Positions 24,819 through 32,722 of a stretch of DNA of 48,773 bases are shown here, piece by piece. A program made the position numbers and the translations under genes. The stretch lies in NCBI GenBank assembly GCA_030527185.1, contig JAUNBF010000026.1, forward strand, positions 1 to 48,773, in the 5' to 3' direction. Numbering within the stretch: the first letter of the stretch is position 1; every line of letters starts with the position of its first letter. The notes under the pieces were generated by a model, which worked only from the letters and a program-made list of their open reading frames with translations, was not told where the DNA came from and searched no databases. Origin of the DNA: Planctomycetia bacterium. GTDB lineage: Bacteria; Planctomycetota; Planctomycetia; Pirellulales; Thermoguttaceae.

Positions 24819-24967
24819 GATTTTTCTCCTTAATTTAGTAGTCTAATGCGATTCTCCTCCCCAGTAAGTTAGAAGATAAAACACTATTTGAAAAAGTCTC
24901 TCGGCCAGGTGTTGCGCGGCTTGCGCCAAGGCGATAGCCGCTTTCCCGTCATGACTTCCACCGCCGT

Positions 24968-25005
24968 GGAGAGAAAACCTTTCTGTAGAAAGTGTTATTC
25001 TCTCC
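24968..25005. other. Hairpin in the 254-base spacer between two Gfo/Idh genes
   Basis: GGAGAGAAAAC pairs with GTTATTCTCTCC around an inner CTTTCT-GT-AGAAAG stem. The spacer 24819-25072 has no gene. There is no T-tract, so it could be a processing site or a weak terminator for the gene ending at 25073. Confidence 0.4.
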
Positions 25006-25072
25006 AGACCTCTCTTTCCAAAGACTTTTGGCCGCGGCTACGCCGCTAATATAATGTGTTATATTCTTCTTT

Positions 25073-26428
25073 CTAACCAATTTCCGGGATGTCGTACGGT
25101 TGACGGTATTCCGGTCGCCAGAACTTTGCCGTTTCGGGACAATTGGTGATTTTTCCCGTTTCCTGATCAATTTCCAACTTCACACCCCCCGCACGGTACG
25201 ATATGTTGGCATAATGCACCAACATGGTACTCACCTGCCCCTCCTCGACAGGACAGTTTGGGGTCTTGCGGCTGCGGATACTTTCCACGTAGTCGAAAAG
25301 ATGACGGGCCATGGTGTAACGGCCATATTCCTGAGCAATCGTGACCGGTTTGCGATCTTTCGTGCGGATGAAGACCTGCCAGCCCGCCCCCAGACGTCCA
25401 ATGACCATGAGTGCTTTCTGGCCGTAAATTTCGACCCGCGTCGCGTTTTGGTACCAGTAGGGGAACATGTCTCCGTTGCGAACTTCACTGTCGGTCTCCA
25501 ACATGTATGGCTTGCCGAGTGTCTGTTCCAGATTCACCACCATGTCGCCAAACTCAAAGACCGTCGATTGCGTATCCGGGGTTTCCCGTCCGCCGGGAGG
25601 GGCGTTCAGAATCCCCACGCTGTAGGCCGTTTTGGGATATTTCAGACCGAGTACCCAACGTGCCATGTCGATCTGGTGGATTCCCTGCACCCCCAAAATC
25701 CCGATTCCCAAGTCCCAGAACCACTCCCACTGCAAACCTCGCATGTAAAGCGGCGAAAATTCACGGTATTTTGCCGGGCCAAGCCACACGTCCCAGAGGA
25801 GGTCTTCGGGAATCGGGGCGGTCGGAACGCTGTCTGGTCCCTGCACCGGCCACATGTTGTGAATGCGGCAAAATTCGATTCTCCCCAAGTGCCCTTCCTC
25901 AATGTACTTACGAGCATTCATGGCGTACTCGGCTGATCGGGTTTGTGTGCCAACCTGAACGATTCGGTGGTACTTTTTCGCCGCGTTGACCATCTGCTCC
26001 CCCTCAAACGGCGTGCGGGCGACCGGCTTTTCCACGTACACATCCTTCCCCGCCTGGCAGGCTCGAATCGTCGCCAGGGCGTGCCAGTGATCCGGCGTGG
26101 CGATAATCACCCCGTCCACGTTTTTATCATCCAACGCCACCTTCATCTCCTGCACCGCTTGCGTCGGCTGATCCGGTTTGGAGACCTCTTTGGCCGCACG
26201 CTCGGCACGGGATTGCTGCACATCGACCGCATAGAGAAAACGAACATCATCTTCCTTCCGATGCTGGATAAATTGCTGGCGGTGCAACCCGGAAATGGAA
26301 CCGCAGCCAATCAGCGCCAGATTCACCCGGTTGTTGACCGGTGTGGCATTTACCGAGGCGGGATTGTTCAGAATCGTTGCCATACCAAGTCCGGCAGCGC
26401 TGGTTTTCAAAAATTCTCGTCGTTTCAT
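25073..26428 (-). CDS. Tat-exported Gfo/Idh/MocA oxidoreductase (451 aa)
   Basis: 451 residues. The Tat signal MKRREFLKTSAAGLGMA is followed by VNLALIGCGSISGLHR, a GxGxxx(G) nucleotide-binding loop, VIIATPDHWHALATIRAC, and GKDVYVEKPVARTPFEGEQM with the EKP catalytic motif. WDLGIGILGVQGIHQIDMAR is the C-terminal signature of the exported subfamily common in planctomycetes. It is preceded by operator site 3 and its own promoter, with a leader of about 70 bases, so it should respond to the same regulator as the MFS gene. Confidence 0.93.
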   Translation of the reverse strand: MKRREFLKTSAAGLGMATILNNPASVNATPVNNRVNLALIGCGSISGLHRQQFIQHRKEDDVRFLYAVDVQQSRAERAAKEVSKPDQPTQAVQEMKVALDDKNVDGVIIATPDHWHALATIRACQAGKDVYVEKPVARTPFEGEQMVNAAKKYHRIVQVGTQTRSAEYAMNARKYIEEGHLGRIEFCRIHNMWPVQGPDSVPTAPIPEDLLWDVWLGPAKYREFSPLYMRGLQWEWFWDLGIGILGVQGIHQIDMARWVLGLKYPKTAYSVGILNAPPGGRETPDTQSTVFEFGDMVVNLEQTLGKPYMLETDSEVRNGDMFPYWYQNATRVEIYGQKALMVIGRLGAGWQVFIRTKDRKPVTIAQEYGRYTMARHLFDYVESIRSRKTPNCPVEEGQVSTMLVHYANISYRAGGVKLEIDQETGKITNCPETAKFWRPEYRQPYDIPEIG

Positions 26429-26502
26429 GATTACCTCTCAGGATAGATTTAAGGAAAGGAATTTTCATTCCCGTAAAACAATACAGACTCCTCTTTTCTC
26501 TC

Positions 26503-26531
26503 ATTATGCCACACTTCCCCGCCCAATGCAA
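26503..26531 (-). promoter_or_regulatory. Sigma70-like promoter of the 451-aa Gfo/Idh gene
   Basis: On the minus strand TTGCAT (26531-26526), 17-bp spacer, CATAAT (26508-26503). The -35 starts 35 bp after the second half-site, that is 11 bp or about one helical turn more than at the other three sites. Confidence 0.65.
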
Positions 26532-26549
26532 TCCAAAACCAATGTTTTT

Positions 26550-26589
26550 ATATCAATTTCAGGACACCAATATTGTCAAATTTCGGACA
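26550..26589 (-). promoter_or_regulatory. XylR-type operator pair, site 3
   Basis: On the minus strand TGTCCGAAATTTGACAA (26589-26573) and TGTCCTGAAATTGATAT (26566-26550), starts 23 bp apart. Confidence 0.75.
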
Positions 26590-26593
26590 CAGG

Positions 26594-26616
26594 GATAATT
26601 GATAATTGATAATTGG
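26594..26616. repeat. TTGATAATTGATAATTG-type short repeat
   Basis: Tandem AATTGATAATTG units. Similar tracts occur at 40706-40737 and 47618-47640, all in spacers. Confidence 0.6.
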
Positions 26617-26651
26617 GGGTTAGGGATTGATGGCTGGGATTCTTTCACCAA

Positions 26652-27587
26652 TTAATCATTATAATGGAGGGATTCGCGGCCATTGCGGGTGCCGAGGCTG
26701 CAATAGACTTCAAATTCGATGCTGTCGGAAATGCGGTTTGCGCTGCCGTCGGCACGACAGAAGTTTACGCCACCCGTGTGGGGACTGCAAAAGGGAAGGT
26801 TGCCAAACGGGATACCATCGGCAATACGGTCCACTTTCCCATTCAAACGGCCATCTTCCGTAATACATTTGAGATGGTACGGGCCGGACGTACTGGAACC
26901 CCATAACCACGTGCGAACATTGCCGGGATAGTTCGCCCATGTTCCGGTGGAATCCTGCTGAACGTATTCTCCCATCATCAACGTATTACTCATGCCGTCC
27001 GAAACCGTCCCGACCGAGTTCCGTTTGCCCCAGTCGAAAATGCCGTTGTTGGAAACTTTGCCGTCTTCCGTTTGGATGCCCGCCTGGCTACTCTCCACCC
27101 ACGTCCCCGTACACCCCGCGTAGGTCGCCATGGCCCCGGTGACAAAATCCCCTATCGACGAATCGGAAATAGGCGGATTTCCCCAACTGGGGCAGAGGAA
27201 GCAGGAAATCAACGAGTACCGCACCTCTTTCCCGATGGTGGAATGAAAAAAGGTATTCATCGACGTTTTACGGCTCTCCGTATTCGTTTCGATCCTCTGA
27301 AACAGGGCGTCTTGCTCCAGATACGGCAATAATTCGCTGTAAATTCCAAACGCGTCGTAGCCGGAACCTTTACTGTGCGTACTGGGCAAAATGCCGTAGG
27401 GAAATTGTTCCCGTTGGGCGGTGATGTAGTTGTGAACCGCCAACCCCATCTGTTTTTCGTTGTTCAGGCACTGCATATTTCGGGCTGCCTCACGAGCCTG
27501 CTGAACGGCTGGCAATAACAACCCCACCAACATGCCAATGATCGCAATGACGACCAAAAGCTCCACCAGCGTAAATCCTTTTTTCAT
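26652..27587 (-). CDS. DUF1559 pseudopilin-like protein (3)
   Basis: 311 residues. MKKG then [20 protein letters not shown] and [20 protein letters not shown]. It ends with H-X9-DG as [13 protein letters not shown]. The start at ATG 27587 is favoured over 27629 because the prepilin leader is then the normal four residues and GGGGAG is well placed. It follows the second PEP-CTERM gene by 45 bases, repeating the gene pair seen at 15790-19165. Confidence 0.95.
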   Translation of the reverse strand: MKKGFTLVELLVVIAIIGMLVGLLLPAVQQAREAARNMQCLNNEKQMGLAVHNYITAQREQFPYGILPSTHSKGSGYDAFGIYSELLPYLEQDALFQRIETNTESRKTSMNTFFHSTIGKEVRYSLISCFLCPSWGNPPISDSSIGDFVTGAMATYAGCTGTWVESSQAGIQTEDGKVSNNGIFDWGKRNSVGTVSDGMSNTLMMGEYVQQDSTGTWANYPGNVRTWLWGSSTSGPYHLKCITEDGRLNGKVDRIADGIPFGNLPFCSPHTGGVNFCRADGSANRISDSIEFEVYCSLGTRNGRESLHYND

Positions 27588-27632
27588 GATAATCTCCCCA
27601 GAACGATGGTTTTCCTGCAATTTGGTCATTCC

Positions 27633-29552
27633 TCAAACACACCGGCGAAATCGCCACATCAACCCACCAGCCGCCAACAACAAAATCCAGGACGCGGGTT
27701 CCGGGACATCGGCTGGATTGGAACCACGCACCCAAACATTACCATTGGTATAACCTGTCGCCCAGACAACCGACGTGTCATCGCTGAACAGAAAATCGAG
27801 ACTGTCCAGAATGTTGGAATCTACTGAAAAGAGGTTGTATGTTTGATTGTATGCGTCGGTTGGGTCGTCAATCGAAACATCGACGATCAAATGGTTCGGG
27901 AAGTCGACATTGCTGAGACTCATACTGGTCAGGGCGTCCAAATCAAACGCCAGAACGGAATGGTCTGTAAGCCGCAGTGTGTCCTTATTGAACGCCGCGT
28001 TTCCGGTGAGAATTCCACCTTCCTGCAATGTCACCAGGGAAACGGTACTTCCCGCAATCCCCTCGTACGTTCCCCCCTGATTCACAGTAATGGCCTTTCC
28101 GACCGTTCCCGCGTTGCGGAGGGTTCCGCCGTCTTCCACCGTCACGGCAGAGTTGCGTACATTGGCCGTGCTGGTCAATTCCAACACACCCTCCGAAACG
28201 GTCAGTCCGCCCGTAAACGTATGGTTGCCACTTGTCCACGTCCAGGTATTGGAGCCGACTTTTTCAATAGAAAGTTTCTTGTTGGCATCATTTTCCCAGA
28301 ACGCACCATTCCACGTATGATTGGCATATTCGGTATCATTTCCAACCTTCAACGTTGTCGTGGCACCGCTACTGCTACTGGGACGTGAACTTTGGCTACC
28401 ATCCGTTTTACCGCCCGTAATCATCCCGACCGAGATACCTGCCCCCGTATCGATCAAACTCAAGGAATCACAGTTGGGCGAAACCACAAAACAGACGTTC
28501 GACGCATCACCGGTATCGGAGTGAAGATTCATCCCCCCCGTGGTGTTGAGGTAAAACGTCCCGGCGAATTCTTTCAGCGAACCGGTAAAATTGAACCAGT
28601 CGGTACCTGAAGCGGTAAGGGTTCCCGTACCACGAACGGCGTTGGAAAAATAGGTATTCCCTGTGGCGGAAATGTCCAACGCTCCGCCATTCATCTGTAC
28701 CCGCGAACCTCCCAGCGTATTGGTATTGGTAATCGCCACCGTTCCTGCCGTGATTTTTACCACGGAATCCGTGTAAGTTCCCGTTCCGGTAACAAGCTGC
28801 GTTCCCGTTCCGTTCAGAAGAATCGTGCCGCCCCCCAGTTTTTCCCAGGTCGTGCCGCTTCCACCCGTTTCGCCCATGAGTACCGTGGAGGAAATGGTCA
28901 ACGTCTTGCCATCCGCCACCGTCCATTTGCCGCAGTTGCCATATGTTTGTGCTTGATTTCGTATCATGAATTTTCCGCCCGTAATGGAGGAATTTTCCGT
29001 CACATTCACCGCGTCGTAGAACAAAAAGGAACCTGCGTTTAAGTTTGTGTTACCATTGTAGGGAACAATCGTCCCTCCGTTGAGTGTCACTATACCGATA
29101 TTGTGGAATGCCGACGAGGTGGCAGTCAGTTTGCCGCCATTGATGGTGATGGCTCCTACAGCACCGTTCCATCCCGCAGCATTGTTGCTCCCGGAAAGTT
29201 CCAACGTTCCTCCCGCCCCAATCGTTACGTCTGTTCGACTGTTCCCATAGTTAATTGTGGCTTCCGAAATCAACTTGAGCGTTCCTGCGGAAATCGTCGT
29301 GGTTCCCGTATAGGTATTCTGCCCGGAGAGGGTCAATGTCCCTGCTCCCGTCTTGGTAAACGTCGTTCCCGTTCCCGAAACCACGCCGGAATACGTGGGA
29401 GAACTTGTCGTGTCAATGTTGAATGTCACGTTCTCCGCAATCGACGCGGGAACATTGGGAAAGTTGGTATTGGTGTACGTCACCGCACCCAGAACCACTC
29501 CACCACTCCACAACCCCATCAAGACCAAAAACAATCGGATGTATCGATTCAT
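27633..29552 (-). CDS. PEP-CTERM surface protein with autotransporter-type beta-strand repeats (2)
   Basis: 639 residues. The signal peptide is IRLFLVLMGLWSGGVVLGA. The repeats are of the autotransporter-associated beta-strand type (FTKTGAGTLTLSGQNTYTG; GGLTVSEGVLELT), which predict a long beta-helix. The C-terminal PEP-CTERM signal is DVPEPASWILLLAAGGLMW then RFRRCV. ATG 29552 follows GGAGGAG and is preferred over an upstream in-frame TTG at 29732. It is under operator site 4, with an unusually long leader of about 350 bases that contains an 11-G run in the transcript. It forms a unit with the DUF1559 gene. Confidence 0.9.
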   Translation of the reverse strand: MNRYIRLFLVLMGLWSGGVVLGAVTYTNTNFPNVPASIAENVTFNIDTTSSPTYSGVVSGTGTTFTKTGAGTLTLSGQNTYTGTTTISAGTLKLISEATINYGNSRTDVTIGAGGTLELSGSNNAAGWNGAVGAITINGGKLTATSSAFHNIGIVTLNGGTIVPYNGNTNLNAGSFLFYDAVNVTENSSITGGKFMIRNQAQTYGNCGKWTVADGKTLTISSTVLMGETGGSGTTWEKLGGGTILLNGTGTQLVTGTGTYTDSVVKITAGTVAITNTNTLGGSRVQMNGGALDISATGNTYFSNAVRGTGTLTASGTDWFNFTGSLKEFAGTFYLNTTGGMNLHSDTGDASNVCFVVSPNCDSLSLIDTGAGISVGMITGGKTDGSQSSRPSSSSGATTTLKVGNDTEYANHTWNGAFWENDANKKLSIEKVGSNTWTWTSGNHTFTGGLTVSEGVLELTSTANVRNSAVTVEDGGTLRNAGTVGKAITVNQGGTYEGIAGSTVSLVTLQEGGILTGNAAFNKDTLRLTDHSVLAFDLDALTSMSLSNVDFPNHLIVDVSIDDPTDAYNQTYNLFSVDSNILDSLDFLFSDDTSVVWATGYTNGNVWVRGSNPADVPEPASWILLLAAGGLMWRFRRCV

Positions 29553-29776
29553 GATAACTCCTCCACAAGGAAATGAAAAAAAACAGGTATTTTTGTACGC
29601 TCTGCAATATTGTATGAAACTTCCTTCCCCAAAGGATAGAAAGGTCGATAGATTTCTGTAAATACTTGAAAAATAGGAAGAAAGGAGAGAAATTCGTCCT
29701 GGGTGTACGGTGAGAAAAGAACTTTTACGCAAGAATAAATAGAAAAACAGGTATTCCTGTAAAGTTTACCTAAATA

Positions 29777-29787
29777 CCCCCCCCCCC
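29777..29787. repeat. C11/G11 homopolymer in the leader of PEP-CTERM gene 2
   Basis: Eleven C on the plus strand (eleven G in the transcript), between the promoter at 29915-29943 and the start at 29552. It has the same length as the tract in PEP-CTERM gene 1. Confidence 0.7.
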
Positions 29788-29914
29788 GGCAAGTGAATAT
29801 TTTAACACGCTTCGTTTGGTACGTTTTACTTCGTTTTGCATACCAGGTGTCCTGTCATCCCAAATAAATTATTATTGAAAACATTCCAAAAGAATTTTCT
29901 TCTCACTTCCATTC

Positions 29915-29943
29915 AATATACCACAATTCCCACCTAAAATCAA
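29915..29943 (-). promoter_or_regulatory. Sigma70-like promoter of PEP-CTERM gene 2
   Basis: On the minus strand TTGATT (29943-29938), 17-bp spacer, TATATT (29920-29915). The -35 starts 24 bp after the second half-site, as at sites 1 and 2. Confidence 0.7.
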
Positions 29944-29950
29944 CAACGTA

Positions 29951-29990
29951 ATATCAAAAAACGGACACAAATTATATCAAATTCGGGACA
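29951..29990 (-). promoter_or_regulatory. XylR-type operator pair, site 4
   Basis: On the minus strand TGTCCCGAATTTGATAT (29990-29974) and TGTCCGTTTTTTGATAT (29967-29951), starts 23 bp apart. Confidence 0.75.
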
Positions 29991-30179
29991 TTTGGTATCC
30001 TAAAGAGCGGAAAATGGAAAAAATTTGCAAAAATGTAGCCATCACAAAAAAAATTACATCGCCCTGAACAAAAGTTTTGTATCCCCAACCAGGGAAGGGC
30101 TTCTTTTTTCCAGTAATACCGCGTTAGGGGGGGATACTTATGATATTTGTAAGTTTCACGGAACAATAGAATATTTTTT

Positions 30180-30212
30180 CTAAAAAATTATTAGTTTTGG
30201 CTAATTTTTTAG
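30180..30212. promoter_or_regulatory. 11-bp perfect inverted repeat upstream of ahpC (operator candidate)
   Basis: CTAAAAAATTA (30180-30190) and TAATTTTTTAG (30202-30212) are perfect reverse complements separated by 11 bases, ending 10 bases before the -35 box. It could be an operator for a peroxide- or iron-responsive regulator, or a weak terminator for upstream reads. Confidence 0.5.
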
Positions 30213-30222
30213 GAGGAAGGGC

Positions 30223-30250
30223 TTGCTTTTCTTCTCTTGTTTGGTATAAT
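30223..30250 (+). promoter_or_regulatory. Sigma70-like promoter of ahpC
   Basis: TTGCTT (30223-30228), 16-bp spacer, TATAAT (30245-30250). Confidence 0.7.
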
Positions 30251-30318
30251 GTAAAAATGTTGGTGGAGATAACTCCATGGGTCATAGAAGAAAATAATTG
30301 ATAAAAGGAGAATGGAAA

Positions 30319-30882
30319 ATGTCACTGATTCAGAAAGAAGTTGCGGATTTTCATGTTCAGGCCTATCATGGCGGAGAGTTCAAGGAAGTGAGAAAGGAAG
30401 ATATTTTGGGCCACTGGTCGGTCTTTTTCTTCTATCCGGCAGACTTTACGTTCGTATGTCCTACGGAATTGGAAGACCTGGCGAACAAGTACGAGGAGTT
30501 TCAGAAGATTGGCTGTGAGATTTACTCGGTTTCGTGCGACAGTCATTTTGTTCACAAAGCGTGGCATGACGCGTCGAAAACGATTCAGAAGATTCAGTAT
30601 CCGATGTTGGCTGACCCGACGGGGGGACTGGCGAGGGATTTTGACGTGATGATCGAGTCGGCTGGGATGGCGGAACGCGGGACGTTTATCGTGAATCCTG
30701 AAGGGAAGATTGTGGGTTATGAAGTGATTGCGGGAAATGTGGGTCGGAACGCGGACGAACTCCTGCGACGTGTGCAGGCATCCCAGTTTGTGGCGGAACA
30801 TGGCGACGAAGTTTGTCCCGCAAAATGGCAGCCGGGCGCGGCCACCTTGAAACCGAGTCTGGATTTGGTGGGATTGTTGTAA
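30319..30882 (+). CDS. ahpC: Alkyl hydroperoxide reductase AhpC (2-Cys peroxiredoxin)
   Basis: 187 residues, the standard AhpC length. The peroxidatic Cys47 is in FYPADFTFVCPTE and the resolving Cys166 in GDEVCPAKWQPG. SCDSHFVHKAWHDAS is typical of AhpC/Prx1. It reduces peroxides in the cytoplasm and is recycled by the AhpF-like protein encoded downstream. ATG 30319 follows AAAAGGAGAA; an upstream in-frame TTG at 30298 is not used. An intrinsic terminator after the gene should make ahpC message exceed that of the reductase. Confidence 0.97.
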   Translation: MSLIQKEVADFHVQAYHGGEFKEVRKEDILGHWSVFFFYPADFTFVCPTELEDLANKYEEFQKIGCEIYSVSCDSHFVHKAWHDASKTIQKIQYPMLADPTGGLARDFDVMIESAGMAERGTFIVNPEGKIVGYEVIAGNVGRNADELLRRVQASQFVAEHGDEVCPAKWQPGAATLKPSLDLVGLL

Positions 30883-30895
30883 AAAGAGGCGATTT

Positions 30896-30938
30896 TTCCG
30901 TTCTGCTGAAGTGTCGCGGCAGGACGGAATCGTTTTTT
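30896..30938 (+). terminator. Intrinsic terminator/attenuator between ahpC and the reductase gene
   Basis: TTCCGTTCTGC (30896-30906) pairs with GCAGGACGGAA (30919-30929), one G-U, 12-base loop, followed by TCGTTTTTT. It probably allows partial read-through, as AhpC is needed in excess. Confidence 0.75.
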
Positions 30939-30984
30939 CGGAAAATGGGAAGAAAGACGGGTATTTTTTAAGGAGTGCGGTCGT

Positions 30985-32670
30985 ATGGAGCATGGAACGG
31001 TGGAACAGCCTATGGAAAGAGCGCGGCAGGAGGTGCTTTCCAGAGAAACGGCTCAAAATTTCTACGATGTGGTTATTGTGGGCGGTGGTCCGGCGGGACT
31101 TTCGGCAGCGATTTATATGGCACGAGCCAAATATAAAGTGTTGGTGCTGGAGAAAGACCAGATCGGCGGGCAGATTCGCATTACGGATGAATTGGTGAAT
31201 TATCCCGGCATTTTCCGAACGGATGGACGGGAATTGACTTCGCGGATGCGGGAACAGGCGGAAGCGTTTGGAGCGGAGTTTGCGCTGGCGGAAGTTTTGA
31301 ACATGGATTTGGAAGGGGATGTCAAAAAACTGGCCACGACGCGAGGAGAATACCAGGCTTTGGGGGTGATTCTGGCGGTGGGGGCGAATCCCCGAAAAAT
31401 TGGATTCAAGGGGGAAAAGGAGTTTCAGGGACATGGCGTGGCGTATTGCGCGACGTGCGACGGAGAATTTTTCACCGGGAAGCAGGTTTTCGTCCTGGGG
31501 GGAGGTTTCGCGGCGGTGGAGGAGGGGATTTTTTTGGCCAAGTATGCCCGACAGGTGCGTATCGTGGTGCGTGAGGAGGATTTCACCTGTGCGAAAACGG
31601 TTTCGGATAAATTGCGGGGAATGAAGAACGTCGATGCGGTTTTCAACACGGAACTGGTGGAGCTGGATGGGAAGGCGATGCCGGAAAAGGCAGTTTTTTT
31701 GAATGGCAGGACGGGCGAACGGACGGAGTATCACGACGCGGAAGGATTTGGCGTTTTCGTTTTTGCGGGGTATGTTCCCAATACGCGGTGGCTTCCCAAG
31801 ACAGTGGCGTTGGACGCGGCGGGATACATTCCAACGGACAGGAATCAGAAAACGAATCTCGATGGTGTGTACGCGGCAGGAGACGTTTGCGTGAAGAACC
31901 TGCGGCAGGTCGTCACGGCTGTTTCGGACGGTGCGATTGCGGCAACTTCGGCGGAAAAGCATGTTTCGGCAATGCACGAGAAGTTGGGAATCCCGGAATT
32001 GGAAATGCGACCGGCGCAACATCGACCTTCTCTGGAGACGAGTTCCGAAAAGGAAGAAGAGCGAGGTTTTCTGGATGCCCAAACGCAGACGCAGTTGAAG
32101 GCTGTCTTTGCCAAATTCGAGAATCCCATTCTGTTGAAAGGGTGGTTGGACGAGACACCGTTGTCAGGAGAAATCGTGGGCTTTTTGGAAGAATTGACCT
32201 CTCTGAGTGACCGGGTAAGTTGGACACGTGGGGAGGGGGAAGAGCCGGAAATTTTGCCTTCGATGGAAATTTGCCGCACGGACGGAACCAGCAGTGGGAT
32301 TCATTTTCACGGCGTTCCCGGCGGGCATGAAATCAACTCTTTCATCGTTGCCATGTACAATGTGGCCGGGCCAGGGCAGCCCATGGAAGAGGGGATGAAA
32401 GAGAAGATTGAGGCGATTGCCAACGAGACGAAAATCCAAATTCTGGTCTCGTTGTCGTGTACCATGTGTCCAGAAACGGTCATGTCCGCCCAGCGAATTG
32501 CGTCGCTTTCGGAAAAGGTGACGGCAGAGATGATCGATATGGCTCACTTTCCCCAATGGAAGGAAAAGTACCACGTCATGAGTGTTCCCTGCATGATTAT
32601 CAATGGGGAAAAAGTCGTTTTTGGGAAGAAGAATCTCCAGGAAGTGTTGGAAATCGTGACGCGGATGTGA
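30985..32670 (+). CDS. AhpF homolog: thioredoxin reductase with C-terminal thioredoxin-fold tandem
   Basis: 561 residues. FAD site VVIVGGGPAGLSAAIYMAR (29-47), redox pair CATC (Cys155, Cys158), NAD(P) site VLGGGFAAVEEG, and GVYAAGDVC closing the FAD domain. The C-terminal ~190 residues form a tandem thioredoxin-like module with CTMC (Cys492, Cys495) and SVPCMIINGE. E. coli AhpF has this module at the N-terminus, so the order here is reversed. The layout and length fit the TIGR03143-type AhpF homolog known to stand beside a lone ahpC. It should pass electrons from NAD(P)H through CATC and CTMC to AhpC. AAGGAG precedes ATG 30985. Confidence 0.93.
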   Translation: MEHGTVEQPMERARQEVLSRETAQNFYDVVIVGGGPAGLSAAIYMARAKYKVLVLEKDQIGGQIRITDELVNYPGIFRTDGRELTSRMREQAEAFGAEFALAEVLNMDLEGDVKKLATTRGEYQALGVILAVGANPRKIGFKGEKEFQGHGVAYCATCDGEFFTGKQVFVLGGGFAAVEEGIFLAKYARQVRIVVREEDFTCAKTVSDKLRGMKNVDAVFNTELVELDGKAMPEKAVFLNGRTGERTEYHDAEGFGVFVFAGYVPNTRWLPKTVALDAAGYIPTDRNQKTNLDGVYAAGDVCVKNLRQVVTAVSDGAIAATSAEKHVSAMHEKLGIPELEMRPAQHRPSLETSSEKEEERGFLDAQTQTQLKAVFAKFENPILLKGWLDETPLSGEIVGFLEELTSLSDRVSWTRGEGEEPEILPSMEICRTDGTSSGIHFHGVPGGHEINSFIVAMYNVAGPGQPMEEGMKEKIEAIANETKIQILVSLSCTMCPETVMSAQRIASLSEKVTAEMIDMAHFPQWKEKYHVMSVPCMIINGEKVVFGKKNLQEVLEIVTRM

Positions 32671-32681
32671 AAAAAGAAGTT

Positions 32682-32709
32682 ACGGGGAAGGGAAAGTCCC
32701 CTGCCCCGT
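32682..32709. terminator. Bidirectional terminator
   Basis: ACGGGG (32682-32687) pairs with CCCCGT (32704-32709), with an inner AGGGA/TCCCT stem. An A-run before it becomes a T-run for the convergent dehydrogenase gene. Confidence 0.65.
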
Positions 32710-32722
32710 TTGGAGAAGATTT

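Noticed and set aside
29776..29788. Assembly error at the homopolymer runs
   Set aside because: Not excluded, but the 15811 tract has exactly the length that keeps a full PEP-CTERM protein open, which argues against a random error; read data are needed.
30322..32082. 586-residue antisense frame across ahpC and the reductase gene
   Set aside because: The sense strand has complete catalytic motifs in both genes; the antisense frame is an Arg/His/Phe-rich shadow without motifs.
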